This document shows, piece by piece, positions 35,201 through 44,809 of a stretch of DNA of 64,000 nt. The notes under the pieces are model-generated. The model saw nothing but the letters and a program-made list of their open reading frames with translations, made no database searches and was not told where the DNA came from. Position 1 is the first letter of the stretch. Each line of letters starts with the position of its first letter. The stretch is from Fagopyrum homotropicum. Taxonomy: Eukaryota; Streptophyta; Magnoliopsida; Caryophyllales; Polygonaceae. The position numbers were made by a program, and so were the translations under genes. The stretch lies in the NCBI GenBank assembly GCA_033239125.1, contig BSWB01000006.1, positions 118,032,242-118,096,241 on the forward strand. Direction: 5' to 3'.

Positions 35201-35320
35201 TCGGCTTTCCTTATATGTGTCTTGTTGTAAGATCTAGTTAAATTGCTGTAAATTCAAGGTTCTGACCCATTGTGAGGTCATAATCGGTATCTCTTCGAGT
35301 TCAGAATTTGGGGTGTTATA

Positions 35321-35929
35321 GTTTACCAGTCTTATATTTGTTCTTGTATTTTGAAGCTTGTGTTTATGTGTTTTTGAATACTTAGTGGATTCTAGGATCG
35401 GTCTCCCCTCTCAAGATCCCGCAAAATAGAGTGCAAACTCGATTGCGTCACCAAATATTCTTGAGTGTGCGATTTGCAATCTTTGTTTTCACAACTTCTA
35501 TCATTCTAGATTGAGTACGAGTATTTTAGATTACAATATACCAAATATTAGGTTTTCATATGACATATTGAAGCAATGGAAATAGCTCAAATGTTCTTCT
35601 TTCTTTTTTTTTTTTTGTAAGAAGCTCGAATGTTCTCTTTATAATGTTTTGTTTACTTTATATATAAAAGTAAACATTTCGAATAACGGTCAAAATTTTA
35701 CATTCTCACTAAAGGAGTATTTGTGACCTTATATCATTAAAAAGTGAACAACATACTACATTGAATCTTTTTATAGCATTAATATTCACATTTTATGTAG
35801 GTAATCGTAATTCACAATCATGCTTTCACAAGCCAATTTCTCAATTTATAACATCATAACTTCATTACAAAAGAGAAGAAATTTTACCCAAAAACATTAT
35901 AAAATCATACAAAAATGGAAAAGTAAGCT
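35321..35929. other. Intergenic DNA matching the upstream region of the intact gene unit
   Basis: No gene. The part 35330-35570 matches 38385-38660, and 35740-35929 matches 39180-39350. These are flanking parts of the duplicated gene unit, now separated from the acidic gene by the solo LTRs. Confidence 0.65.
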
Positions 35930-36779
35930 TTGAGAGAACAGTGTTGGCATTAACAAGCTTTGATGTGTCACCTTTAGGGCTGAGCAAGTTCGGTTCGGTT
36001 ACCTGAACCGAACCGAACCGACAATTTTGGTCCAGATCGAACCTAAACCGAAAATTTAGGTTCGGTCTTCGGTCCGAAACAGAGATAACCGATTAAAAAC
36101 CGAAAAATCGAAACTTATTTAATTAAAATTGTTATATAATTGAATTTTCATTAGTTGTGGCAATTTTAATTAGTACTTGATGTTTAATTAGGATTGTTAT
36201 TTTTTTCGGTCCAAAACCTAAACCGTACCGAAACCGATATAATCAGTTCGGTTTTACGTTCGCATAATTCAACTTTTCGGTTTTCGGTCCAAACCGAAAC
36301 CGAAACTAATTTTATAGGTTCGGTTTTCGGTCCATGTATTTCAGAAAATCGATTTTCGGTTCGGTTTGGTTTTTGTCGGTTCGGTTCGGACCTATGCTCA
36401 GCCCAAGCCACCTTTACCAAGACCTTCTTGGCAAGAACTTATGTCACTTATCACAGCGTTAAGCTTCAAGCTCGTCATGTACTTATCCTTTGCCTTGACG
36501 GATTTCACCGCGTCCTTGAGTACACCGATGACATCTTTGTACATCTCCTCTACGTTTGGGTTTGTAATTCATGTTTACCACTAGTTTTTTAAGTATATAA
36601 AAAAGAAAAGATGTAATAACAGTATGTCAAATTGATGTTCATATACTTATATAACAAAATTGATATATCCATGTACTCATATATACCAAACACAGGATAT
36701 ACTCGTATGGATATCTAGATTCCACATCTTTCATCTTTTTCGTCTTAATCTCCTTGTGTTCCTCCACTTTGTTGAGGTT
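35930..36779 (-). pseudogene. PMEI-like gene relic, split by a hAT MITE
   Basis: Three parts match the intact PMEI gene at 39393-40388. Positions 35930-35976 match its C-terminal end; 36409-36560 match the part around the fourth conserved Cys and the preceding helix; 36715-36779 match the Lys-rich repeat linker. Between the last two, the first PMEI helices are missing or not recognisable, and frames are broken. The N-terminal signal peptide part is absent. The relic's right edge, near 36780, is followed by the 3' flank of the next acidic gene, so it marks the junction of the tandem duplication. Confidence 0.75.
35977..36408. mobile_element. hAT-type MITE inside the PMEI relic
   Basis: Flanked by a perfect 8 bp duplication, CACCTTTA (35969-35976; 36409-36416), as expected for hAT. 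The termini are inverted: GGGCTGAGCA at the left and TGCTCAGCCC near the right, the latter followed by AAGC. The interior is rich in CGGTT and CCGAA repeats. Removing the MITE restores collinearity with the intact PMEI gene around its CTAGACCTTCTTG segment, which confirms the borders. It has no coding capacity. Confidence 0.88.
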
Positions 36780-36967
36780 TTGATTCGATTTGAATCATGG
36801 ATATACAAATATAAGAACTTGATACTTCATATTCTATCCTCGAGCCATGTCGATCACAACCCCTACATGGTTGTAAATATACTCTACCCCAATCTATTTT
36901 TCACTATACTACCTTTGTTATTAGAGAACAGTAAATAGTTATTTTTTTTTGGTAAATCTTTGATGTA

Positions 36968-37597
36968 TTAGTTGTTTTCATTGGACTCCGCCGCTGCACC
37001 ACCGGAGGTCTCTTCTGGTACGATGTTAGGGTCACTGGCCTCAGCCGCTTTATCGTCCTTATCCTCGACCTTGGCGTCTTTGGCCTCCTCTTGGGCTGCC
37101 GGAGTTTCCTTAGCATCATTTTTCGGCGGTGCGTCGACCTGCTCCTCTTTCTCGTCTTCCTTCTCTCTTTCCTCGTCACCCTTGGCGTCGGCCTCTTCCA
37201 TTTTGGCGTCGGCCTTCGACTCCTTCTTCTCCGCCTTGGCCAACGCCTTCTCCTTCTTCGCCTCCTTCTTGGCCTCCTTCTTTGCCTCTTTCTCTTCCAT
37301 CCCCTTCACTTGCTGCTCTTTTGAATCTTCTACTCCTTTTGCCAACATAGCCGTCTGCACCTCTAGCTCTTTCCCCATTGTCGCACCGGCGACTTTCTCC
37401 TTCGCCGGATCTTCCACAGTTGGTTTTTGAACTTCCAGTGGATTTGTTTGGACGGCTCCGGCGGCATCGCTGGCAGCGACATTCTCTTCTAGAAGCTTTC
37501 TAGAAGGTATGTTTTCTTGATTCGAGGCAGATTGTCTCACGAGGACGAAGATAATAAGAGAGAAAACAATTAGGGTTTCAGGCTTTAAGAATGCCAT
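36968..37597 (-). CDS. Small secreted Lys/Glu/Ala-rich protein, paralogue 2 (209 aa)
   Basis: An intact intronless frame with a signal peptide at about 1-25 (core LIVFSLIIFVLV, then RQSAS). It has a SRKLLEEN motif at 33-40, a charged Lys/Glu/Ala region at about 100-150 with KKEAKKEAKKE-type repeats, and an acidic tail ending in SNENN. Cysteines are absent. The block from KADAKMEEADAKGDEER to QVDAPPKN is identical to paralogue 1, although the middle parts differ in length and sequence. Function is unknown. The upstream neighbour on the same strand is the PMEI gene, and the shared signal-peptide type suggests common ancestry with it (inference). Compared with paralogue 1, the 3' flank has an extra ~135 bp. 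Confidence 0.8.
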   Translation of the reverse strand: MAFLKPETLIVFSLIIFVLVRQSASNQENIPSRKLLEENVAASDAAGAVQTNPLEVQKPTVEDPAKEKVAGATMGKELEVQTAMLAKGVEDSKEQQVKGMEEKEAKKEAKKEAKKEKALAKAEKKESKADAKMEEADAKGDEEREKEDEKEEQVDAPPKNDAKETPAAQEEAKDAKVEDKDDKAAEASDPNIVPEETSGGAAAESNENN

Positions 37598-37660
37598 TTA
37601 TTTTTGTTTTTTATTGATGGGGTATACAATGATGAGATTGTTTTGAGATGTATTTATAAG
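37598..37660 (-). promoter_or_regulatory. Core promoter with TATA box of acidic paralogue 2
   Basis: The minus strand reads CTTATAAATA at 37651-37660, about 55 bp before the ATG. The surrounding block is shared with the promoter of paralogue 1 (GATGGGGTATACAATGATGA, 37614-37633). The conserved position supports TATA function. Confidence 0.65.
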
Positions 37661-38027
37661 TTTTTTAAAAAAAAAATTGATTTATTATTTGTTTGTGGTG
37701 ATGAGAATCCTTGATTGTCCTTTGAAATAGGTCTTGTTTAGTTCCTAAAAACCAGTTCAGCTTTTACTTGTATGTGTTATGAGGTTATTGACAAGTTCAA
37801 ACCTCTACTTTTAACTTGGTCTAATTTTAGTTTATTTATCTTTCTTGTTTTTCATTCATAAGGCTCCAATATGATATATTGATATTGGATTTTACTTTTA
37901 ATGAACTAAATCGAATTTAAAAGTAAAAAATAGTTTATTGAGTATGTTGGACTTTACCGGTTTTGTTTTTGTAATGGGGTCAATAAGCCCATTAAAATGA
38001 GCTTTTATGTTCTTCAATGGAGATTTA
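37661..38027. other. Upstream region of acidic paralogue 2
   Basis: No gene. Largely collinear with the region before paralogue 1 up to the TTA target site of the foldback MITE. Confidence 0.55.
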
Positions 38028-38323
38028 TGGCCCGTTAATTTGGTTCCAACAACGGTAACGGAAACGGAATGGAAACGAATTTAGTCCATATGCATATCCT
38101 TATTCATAAAATTTTATGGAATCATTCCTTGTGGTTTAGTGCAAAATACACTTGCTTTCCTACATTTTGTTACCCTATACGGTATCAAAAGTAATCAAAC
38201 TCTACTCTAATTACTTCAAAGCACAAAGAATGATTCCAAAAACTTTCATGAACAAGGACATACATATAGACTAGATTCGTTTCCATTCCGTTTCCGATTT
38301 CGGCGTTAAAACCAAACGGGCCC
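38028..38323. mobile_element. Foldback MITE, PIF/Harbinger (Tourist) type
   Basis: The 296 bp element is flanked by TTA (38025-38027; 38324-38326). The left end TGGCCCGTTAATTTGGTT and the reverse of the right end GGGCCCGTTTGGTT are inverted repeats. The inversion extends far inward: CGGAATGGAAACGAAT and GGAATCATTCCTTGTG both have matching right-arm copies. A TTA duplication and GGGCCCGTT-type ends fit Tourist-like MITEs. Nothing is coded. Confidence 0.8.
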
Positions 38324-39392
38324 TTAATGTATGATGATTGTGTGCTAGATTTATCATCTGGGTTGTGGGTTGTGTGTGTGAGAGAGAGTTCTTCTTGTAT
38401 TTTGAAGTTTATGTGATCGCTTCCTTCGTTTATTCTTACATTCGGTATTTTGTACTTTTTTGTAGGGTTGAGTCTCCTCTTTTGAGATCCCGCATAATAG
38501 AGTGTAAATTCGAAATGTGTCACCAATTCTTGAGTGTTCTATTTCAATATTTGTTTTCACAACTTCAATCATTCTAGATCAAGATCAAGTGTTTCCGAGT
38601 TTCTGAATTTTCCGAGTATTTTAGATTACAATATTGCCAAATATTAGGATTTCATATGACATGGTCAAGCGAAATAGGTTGAAAGTTATCTTTATTATGT
38701 CATTTAGAAAAAAAAAACGAAGTTAACTCGGAAAAAATTTTCATTTTCCGCTAACAGATTACTCAAATCGAATTTAATGGTACCGTAATGAAGATCTAGT
38801 GATAGAAATTTTGGTTAACCGAACTTGATAATTGAGATCTAGTGATAGAAGTTTTGGTTAACCGAAATTTCAATCAACCAAAAAAGCCCAAGAAAGACCC
38901 CTAGTTTGATATGCTAACCCCCTTTCATAATTTTGTTCTTCCAATATTGTTTTTAACTAATTGTTCATTTGGTCTTACATTCTTATATACAAATTTGATT
39001 GTAAATTCTGTTAAAATAAATTTATGTGTTTTTTAAATTTATCTTATAGATTATTTAAATCTTATATCTTTTATGTGTTTTTTAAATTTATTTTATAGAT
39101 TATTTAAATCTTATATCTTTTATCGATAAATTTCTTATACCAAAAATTATAGAAAGAGGACAATCCATTTTAGATTTATTGAAGGAATTTTAACAATATA
39201 CTAGATTTGATCTTTTTATAGCATTAACTTAAGATGGTTCACATTCTATGCAGCTAATTGTAATTCTCAATCACAAGCCAATTTCTCAGTTTATAACATT
39301 GTAAGTTGAATACAAAAGAGAACTTTGACCCAAAAACATTATAAAATCATTATAAAATAAGGTGGAGGAAAATAAAATATGAAGATGATTGA
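38324..39392. other. Intergenic region between the acidic gene and PMEI gene
   Basis: AT-rich, no gene. It holds a ~47 bp local duplication with the GGTTAACCGAA motif (38791-38880) and a 49 bp tandem duplication further on. The parts at 38385-38660 and 39180-39350 match 35330-35930, the flank of the other gene unit. Confidence 0.6.
39021..39118. repeat. Two perfect-length 49 bp tandem units
   Basis: The unit TTTATGTGTTTTTTAAATTT... occurs at 39021-39069 and 39070-39118 with one visible base change. AT-rich, no coding meaning. Confidence 0.85.
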
Positions 39393-40388
39393 TCATTTGT
39401 GATGGGAGGAATGTGCCAAACAAATAGTGTTAGCTGAAAGCTTTGAGAGAACAATATTGGCATCAGCAAGCTTTGATGTGCCTTCTTCACCTAGACCTTC
39501 TTGACAAGTATCTATGTCACTTATCACAGTGCTAAGCTTCAAGCTCGTCATGTACTTATCCTTTGCCTTGGCGGATTTCATCGCGTCCTTAAGTGCGCTA
39601 ATGGCATCCTCGTACATCTCCTCACAAGTCTTAGCATCCTTCTTGCTAACATCTATATCCGGGTCTGCAAGCGATGTTTTGGCTGTCACGAGGGCTTTGC
39701 TCAAAGCTTTTGTCGACGACTCGAAGAGGCTACTAGCATCAAACTTGTTGGTGTCAGAGACCAATGTGGCTTCGCATTCTGGCGGAAAATCAACTTCCTT
39801 ACAACTTGTTACAATTTCGGGAGGAACACGACCGTCTTTAAGTACATCTGTGAGGGATAATAGTGAATCTATAGAATTAAATGAACCCGATTCCGCATCT
39901 TTTTCTTTTTTCGTCTTAATGTCATTGTCGTCCTCCACTTTGTTGCCGTTATCATCAAATTCTTCTGTTTCTTCATTTTTCTTCTTCTTTTTCTTCTTAA
40001 TATCCTTGTCGGCCTCCACTTTATTACCGTTTTGATCAAATTCCTCTTCAATACCTTTCTTCTTCTTTTTCTTCTTTGTGTCATTGTCCTCCTCCACTTT
40101 TTCGCCGTTTTGATCAAATTCTTCAATATTTTTCTTCTTCTTCTTATCCTTTTTCGTATTCTCATCGATTTCCTCTTCCTCGTCTTCTTTCTTCGCTTTT
40201 TTCTCTGGATCTTGAGAAGAGTCGGGAATTTCTACTACATCCTGCATTTTTCGAGAAATTGAAAGTTTTGAATCCTCGAGCAATCGAGAAGGTATATTTT
40301 CAAGTTCAGATATCGATTGTCTAAGGAGCAAAAATATGACGAGAGAGAAGAATACAACAACGTTAAATTTTCGTCTATAAAACGCCAT
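39393..40388 (-). CDS. Secreted PMEI/invertase-inhibitor domain protein with Lys/Asp-rich repeat linker (331 aa)
   Basis: Residues 1-27 form a likely signal peptide (VVVFFSLVIFLLLRQS). A charged linker (about 55-165) holds three ~25-residue repeats, each a poly-Lys run, then an EEFD-x-NG-x-KVE-x-D motif. The C-terminal ~165 residues fit the plant invertase/pectin methylesterase inhibitor fold: Cys196 and Cys205 nine residues apart, then Cys255 and Cys295 forty apart, the usual four-Cys pattern with Ala/Leu/Lys-rich helices. Known family members bind pectin methylesterase or invertase in the cell wall; the target here cannot be told. The charged repeats are not typical of the family, which normally has about 150-200 residues. 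Intronless, as many members are. A weak TATA-like AATATAGA lies about 70 bp upstream. Confidence 0.85.
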   Translation of the reverse strand: MAFYRRKFNVVVFFSLVIFLLLRQSISELENIPSRLLEDSKLSISRKMQDVVEIPDSSQDPEKKAKKEDEEEEIDENTKKDKKKKKNIEEFDQNGEKVEEDNDTKKKKKKKGIEEEFDQNGNKVEADKDIKKKKKKKNEETEEFDDNGNKVEDDNDIKTKKEKDAESGSFNSIDSLLSLTDVLKDGRVPPEIVTSCKEVDFPPECEATLVSDTNKFDASSLFESSTKALSKALVTAKTSLADPDIDVSKKDAKTCEEMYEDAISALKDAMKSAKAKDKYMTSLKLSTVISDIDTCQEGLGEEGTSKLADANIVLSKLSANTICLAHSSHHK

Positions 40389-42089
40389 TTTGTATTATGC
40401 TCAGGTAAAGAAGAAATTCGACCTAAAAAATTTTGAGATATGTAGATATCGTTGCATCTATATTCTTTTTTTTTTTTCCTTGGCAAAGTTTCTTGGCAAT
40501 CCTTCAAAATAGGAGTCTTCCTAAGAACATGTTTTAGCCTTCTTGGCAAGAAAATCAAGATTTATATTGAATTTCCACCATTAAAAAAAAAGAAAATATT
40601 TGCTAATTAAGACATGATTTTACACCTCGTCAAAGATTGATGTCTTTCACGAATTCTAAATCTAGACTTTAAAATCTATTTACATTTATTTATCAGTGAA
40701 TTACATTGCTTCATTATAAATTGACATTTTCTCATTCTATATATGTATAACTAGTATAATACTATGCTTTTGTACGGATTTTTTTTTTTAAAAAAATTAA
40801 CAGAAAATGTATTATTATAATTGTATTTTTTAACTATTATAATTACAAAAGAAAATTGTTTAGGTTTATTATAAATATAATATATTATAATTGAGAGTAA
40901 TTTAAAATTGTACCCAATCAATTAGATTAGAAAATAAATACTTGAGAATATTATTTTGTTTTTAATAAAATTAATATTTATTTGAAATATCAATTAATTA
41001 TATATTTGTTTTAAAGATTAGTAATATTTTATTTGATCTTGACTTACACGTAGAAATAACTAAATTTAGTTAATAAAGAGATATAGTTAGTTATTAAAAA
41101 GAGATGATATATGTTAAATGTAAAATTGTGAGAAAATGTCATGTGTCATCCGATTTATAAGAGAATGACACATGACTTCAAGGTCTTCGGCTTTAATATA
41201 GTACTAGTTTAATTCTCTTTTCTTGTACAAATTGAGCTAATATAAATAATTTATTTTATTTTTAAAAGTAGCGGAATTAATGTTTGTATAAGTTGATTTT
41301 ATAAATACTCGGACATATATAAAATGTAGACGTAATATCTAACTTAAATAAAAGTTATAGTTACAATGGAATTAAAATACAATCTAATTTAATAGATGTT
41401 TTTTTTAATATTTTTATTTAAAAAAAGAATGAAATCACAATGAATATAAATATAATTTAAACATAAGTTGTGATTAAATAGCAAGTAAAGTATTTCTTAA
41501 AAAAAATTGTCTAATTATAAAAGTTGTATCTAATTTAAATTGAAATTTTTTTATTTTATTTTATTTTTAATGATAATAGAAGTAATGATACCTAAATATA
41601 TCTTTTTTTTAAAAAAATTTAAAAAAGAATTCGGTGGTTTTAATCTTCACCACGACATATAAGTGAAACGAACTTGGGCGCAATATGTAAGTTTTCTAAC
41701 CTCTTCTTTAGTATAGTACTAGTTTAATTTCCGTATCTTGTACGAGATGATCTAATATAAACTATTTATTTTATTTTTAAAAGTTTGGAACTGAAGTTTG
41801 TATATTTAATTTTATAAATACTCGGACATATATAAAGTATAAACGTAATATCTAATTAAATAAAAGTTGTAGTTACAACGAAATTAAAATATAATCTAGT
41901 TTAATAGAAGTTATTTTAAGCTTTACTTTCAAAAAGGGAATGAGATCAAATAGAAGTAAAATATAAGTTGAATAGAAGTTGTGATAAAAATGAAAGTAAG
42001 ATATTTTTCAAATAAAAATTATTTAATTATTTGAGTTATATCTAATTTAAATAGAAATTATTTATTTTATTTTAATGGTAATAGAAGTA
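40389..42089. other. AT-rich region with a diverged ~500 bp duplication
   Basis: No gene. The segment 41198-41500 recurs in diverged form at 41707-42020; both begin near TATAGTACTAGTTTAAT and contain ATAAATACTCGGACATATAT. Similar boundary motifs (AACTAGTATAATACT near 40749, its inverse near 41207) hint at a non-autonomous transposon that cannot be classified. Confidence 0.6.
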
Positions 42090-43080
42090 AATCAATGCAA
42101 ACATATAAAGATCATCACAACTATTCCACAAACAATATCATCATAGAGATCATATCCATCCTAGAAGCATAAAAAAGTTTTCAATTTTTTGATTTTTCAA
42201 AATGGTATGACATAATGCAAAACCATAAAGAAATGTGTCACAAGAAAAAGAAACTACTCTAGATGCAATGCAATAAAAGAAACGTGCAAAACAATGCAAG
42301 TATTCACACCCCATACTTAAAACTCACATTGTCCCCAATGTGAAGAAAAAAAAAATTAACGTGGAAAAAGAAACTCACAATGTAAAATGGGAAGTCAAGC
42401 GACGGTAATCAATCCTCGGGCGATGGTGGTGACGGAAATCTATAGAAGTTTGGATAGAGAACTTTGAGTATTAGATCGGCGTCGAAGAATGCTGTTGAAT
42501 GAAGAAGGGGAACGTGTTTCGGTCATATATAGTTCCGCAAAAAAAAATTTTATTTTTTTTTATTTTTTCCGAAAAATCTCGGCCGAGATTTTTGGGTGCC
42601 GAGATTTCTCATTCGCTCTTCACTTTCAAAGAATATCGGCCGAGATTTTCTAGGTGGTCGAGCTTTTGGTCGAAGTTGCATTTGACTTTGGAAATCTCGG
42701 TTGAATTAATTCTTTTAACTAAAATCTAGAGAGAGATTTTGGCCTTTTTGCCCGAGATCTTTAGCTTCCGCACCCATTCCTCTTGCGAACGGCTTCCACA
42801 CTTGTTTTTCATCAAAATCCGCAAACTCACAGCAATCTCAACTCAATTCATCATCCATTCTCTCAAGAAGACTTAGGTCCTATCAATGAAAGACAGATAA
42901 CACACAAAAAACCAAAAAAGAAAAAGAAAAACAAAGGACAAGAATTATCTTGGTTGCCTCCCAACAAGCGCTTGGTTTAAGGTCGCTAGTTGTACCTAAC
43001 CCTATGGGGATTACTCAATGTACCTCGGACACCCCGGACTGCTCATCAATTTCACACATAAACTCTTCTACGATGTCTTT
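42090..43080 (-). mobile_element. Fragment of a second Athila-like subfamily
   Basis: The landmarks ACCCCATACTTAAAACTC with TTGTCCCCAATGTG (42306-42344) and TTGCCTCCCAACAAGCGCTTGG (42950-42976) match 52211-52240 and 54510-54545 of the complete Athila-like element, in the same order. The ORF downstream of pol is missing. The fragment carries its own palindromes with the CTCGGCCGAG core (42572-42593, 42633-42648). It is cut at 43080 by the Tekay LTR. The left border is approximate. Confidence 0.65.
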
Positions 43081-44809
43081 TGTAAAACCCCAAGTTTTGG
43101 GAACTCGAAGCGTTACGAGTTAGGACCTCACAATGGGTCCCGACCCTCAGAGTAGCAACGACACAACGGATTTTACAATAAGACATAGACAAATGAACAC
43201 CAAAACTCAATATAAAACCAAAGGTTTAAACAAAAGAAAGCTTAAAAGACTCGCAACCGAGTTCAAAACAAAAGGGAAAGCAACAACATAAACGCAAACC
43301 CGATCCCGTCCTATAATGTACGGGAACCCTGGCTGACCTCACCATCCGGATCACTCAGCAACATCCTGAACTTGTGGAACATCTACAACATCGGTATAAA
43401 CCGTTAGCTAACATTCTAGATATCAGAAAGACAGTAAAGGCACAAACACACATAAGGTAAAGTAGACACATAGCATGCTCACACTCAGCCGGTTATTATC
43501 TTTTATTACGTTATCCAATTAATAATTCAACTTATGGTTGTTACACGGGAGTCGCTGCGATCTCGCCTCCGTCCTCTTTCACTAATAGGAATAGAACGTA
43601 GGCATCCTTCTATCATATGCTGGACTGGTCGCGAGAGCACCTCACAGTTTCCCCATTCTGAACTAGAGAAACGGTAACCGCCCGGTTATAATACACTTGG
43701 GCCGATTAAGGTATAACAAAGTCGATCCTATTCTGGTTATCAGTTATAACATGATAAACAACACAAACAAGCCAATACAATCAAACCAATATGCGGAATG
43801 AAGCTAAGTAAGTCCAAGGGACTTACCTCACTCCAAGGTAATCTCAAAGCTCAACAACAACTTAGAGACCAACTCAGTTTCCCTCAGAAAAAGAGCAAGG
43901 AAAGCCTGTTCGTAAAAGGCATCAAGAATCAGAACCGAAATGATTGCTAGAAGTCTATAACTTCTAGTCTCAATGATCTCTAAGAGATCTACACAAGCTA
44001 AGAGCTCAACCTTTGTCTTACAGAACACTCAGCGGCAAAGAACATCCATAAGAATCAAGGGAGGGAACGAGGAAAGTAAGGAAGGAAGCAACTCACAAGA
44101 ACGAGAGTTATTGTATAAGAAACCGCAGGGGCGACTGGTCAAGGGCAGGGGTGGCTTGCCGCGGGTGCGGGGATGTGCAGGGGCGGGGGCGGATTCGTGA
44201 TAGAAGACGTTGTCGGCTTCTCAACGACAGCAAAACCACAACAACATCAAAGTTTTCTCTTCCAACACTTTCACACTTCACAACTCAACCAAGGGAGTCT
44301 GTGAGCACCAAAGGATCATCAACGGAACGCTCCACAAGAATCAAGGATCAAACTTGATTCTTGGAGAAGAAGAAAAGAGAAAACGAAGGGAGAAACAAAA
44401 CAGAAGGAAGCAAGGTGCAGCAACACTTGAACGTGATGAAGAATAAGGGAGGAAGAACGTACACGTTCAGCAAGATCACAGGAAGCAAGGGTGATGGGTG
44501 CAACTCTCAAGGGTTGAAGAAATGTATGCAAACGGCCAAAAAACAGGAAGAAGGCGGAATTATATAGAAAAGGCTGGGAAGATAGATGGAAAGGACGTTC
44601 TAGGGTTAGGAAGAAGACAAGGAAGTCGGCCCATAAGATAGAAGATCGGATCTTCTATCTATGGAAATAAGATAAAACGAACGAAAGAAATACCGGGTGC
44701 GATCTGTAGTTAGCCGTTGGGGCGGCGGACCCTGCCGCGGGTGCGGCTTGCCACAGGGGCGGCGCACTTCACCGCGGGGGCGGTGGAGGAAAAATGTTGG
44801 GGTCTTACA
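43081..44809 (-). repeat. 3' LTR of a Tekay-type chromovirus
   Basis: On the plus strand it begins TGTAAAACCCC and ends GGGGTCTTACA. Minus-strand sense is shown by the purine tract AGGGGGA and the GTTTTGTGACGAAACTT motif just inside (44810-44845). It shares the AGGACCTCACAATGGGTCCC block, the CTAGAAGT-n5-ACTTCTAG hairpin (43947-43967) and a GGTAAGTCC dyad (43803-43827, minus sense) with the LARD-like LTRs. GC-rich GGGGCGG/CCGCGGG motif clusters lie at 44127-44193 and 44716-44792. Possible left target sequence TCTTT; the other end of the element is outside the window. Confidence 0.82.

Larger units (their letters stand above)
29032..35320 (+). mobile_element. Solo LTR of a third LARD/Tekay-type family, split by another solo LTR
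   Basis: Begins TGTAAAACCCG and ends GGGGTGTTATA, where TACA is expected. The flanks GATTA (29027-29031) and GTTTA (35321-35325) fit a target duplication with one change. Without the nested insertion about 2.63 kb remain. No primer-binding site or interior is present. The conserved hairpin (34407-34431), donor-like dyad (34534-34556) and the TAACGGACGGTG block near 34661 place it in the same LTR group as the LARD-like elements. It lies between the acidic gene and its former PMEI partner, which are otherwise collinear with the intact unit. Confidence 0.82.

Noticed and set aside
39870..40160. EF-hand calcium sites in the PMEI protein repeats
   Set aside because: The D-x-NG-x-K-x-E pattern lacks the full 12-residue loop ligands and flanking helices.
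40749..41215. Helitron
   Set aside because: No 5' TC start with a CTRR-type 3' end and hairpin could be found; the ends are inverted, unlike Helitrons.
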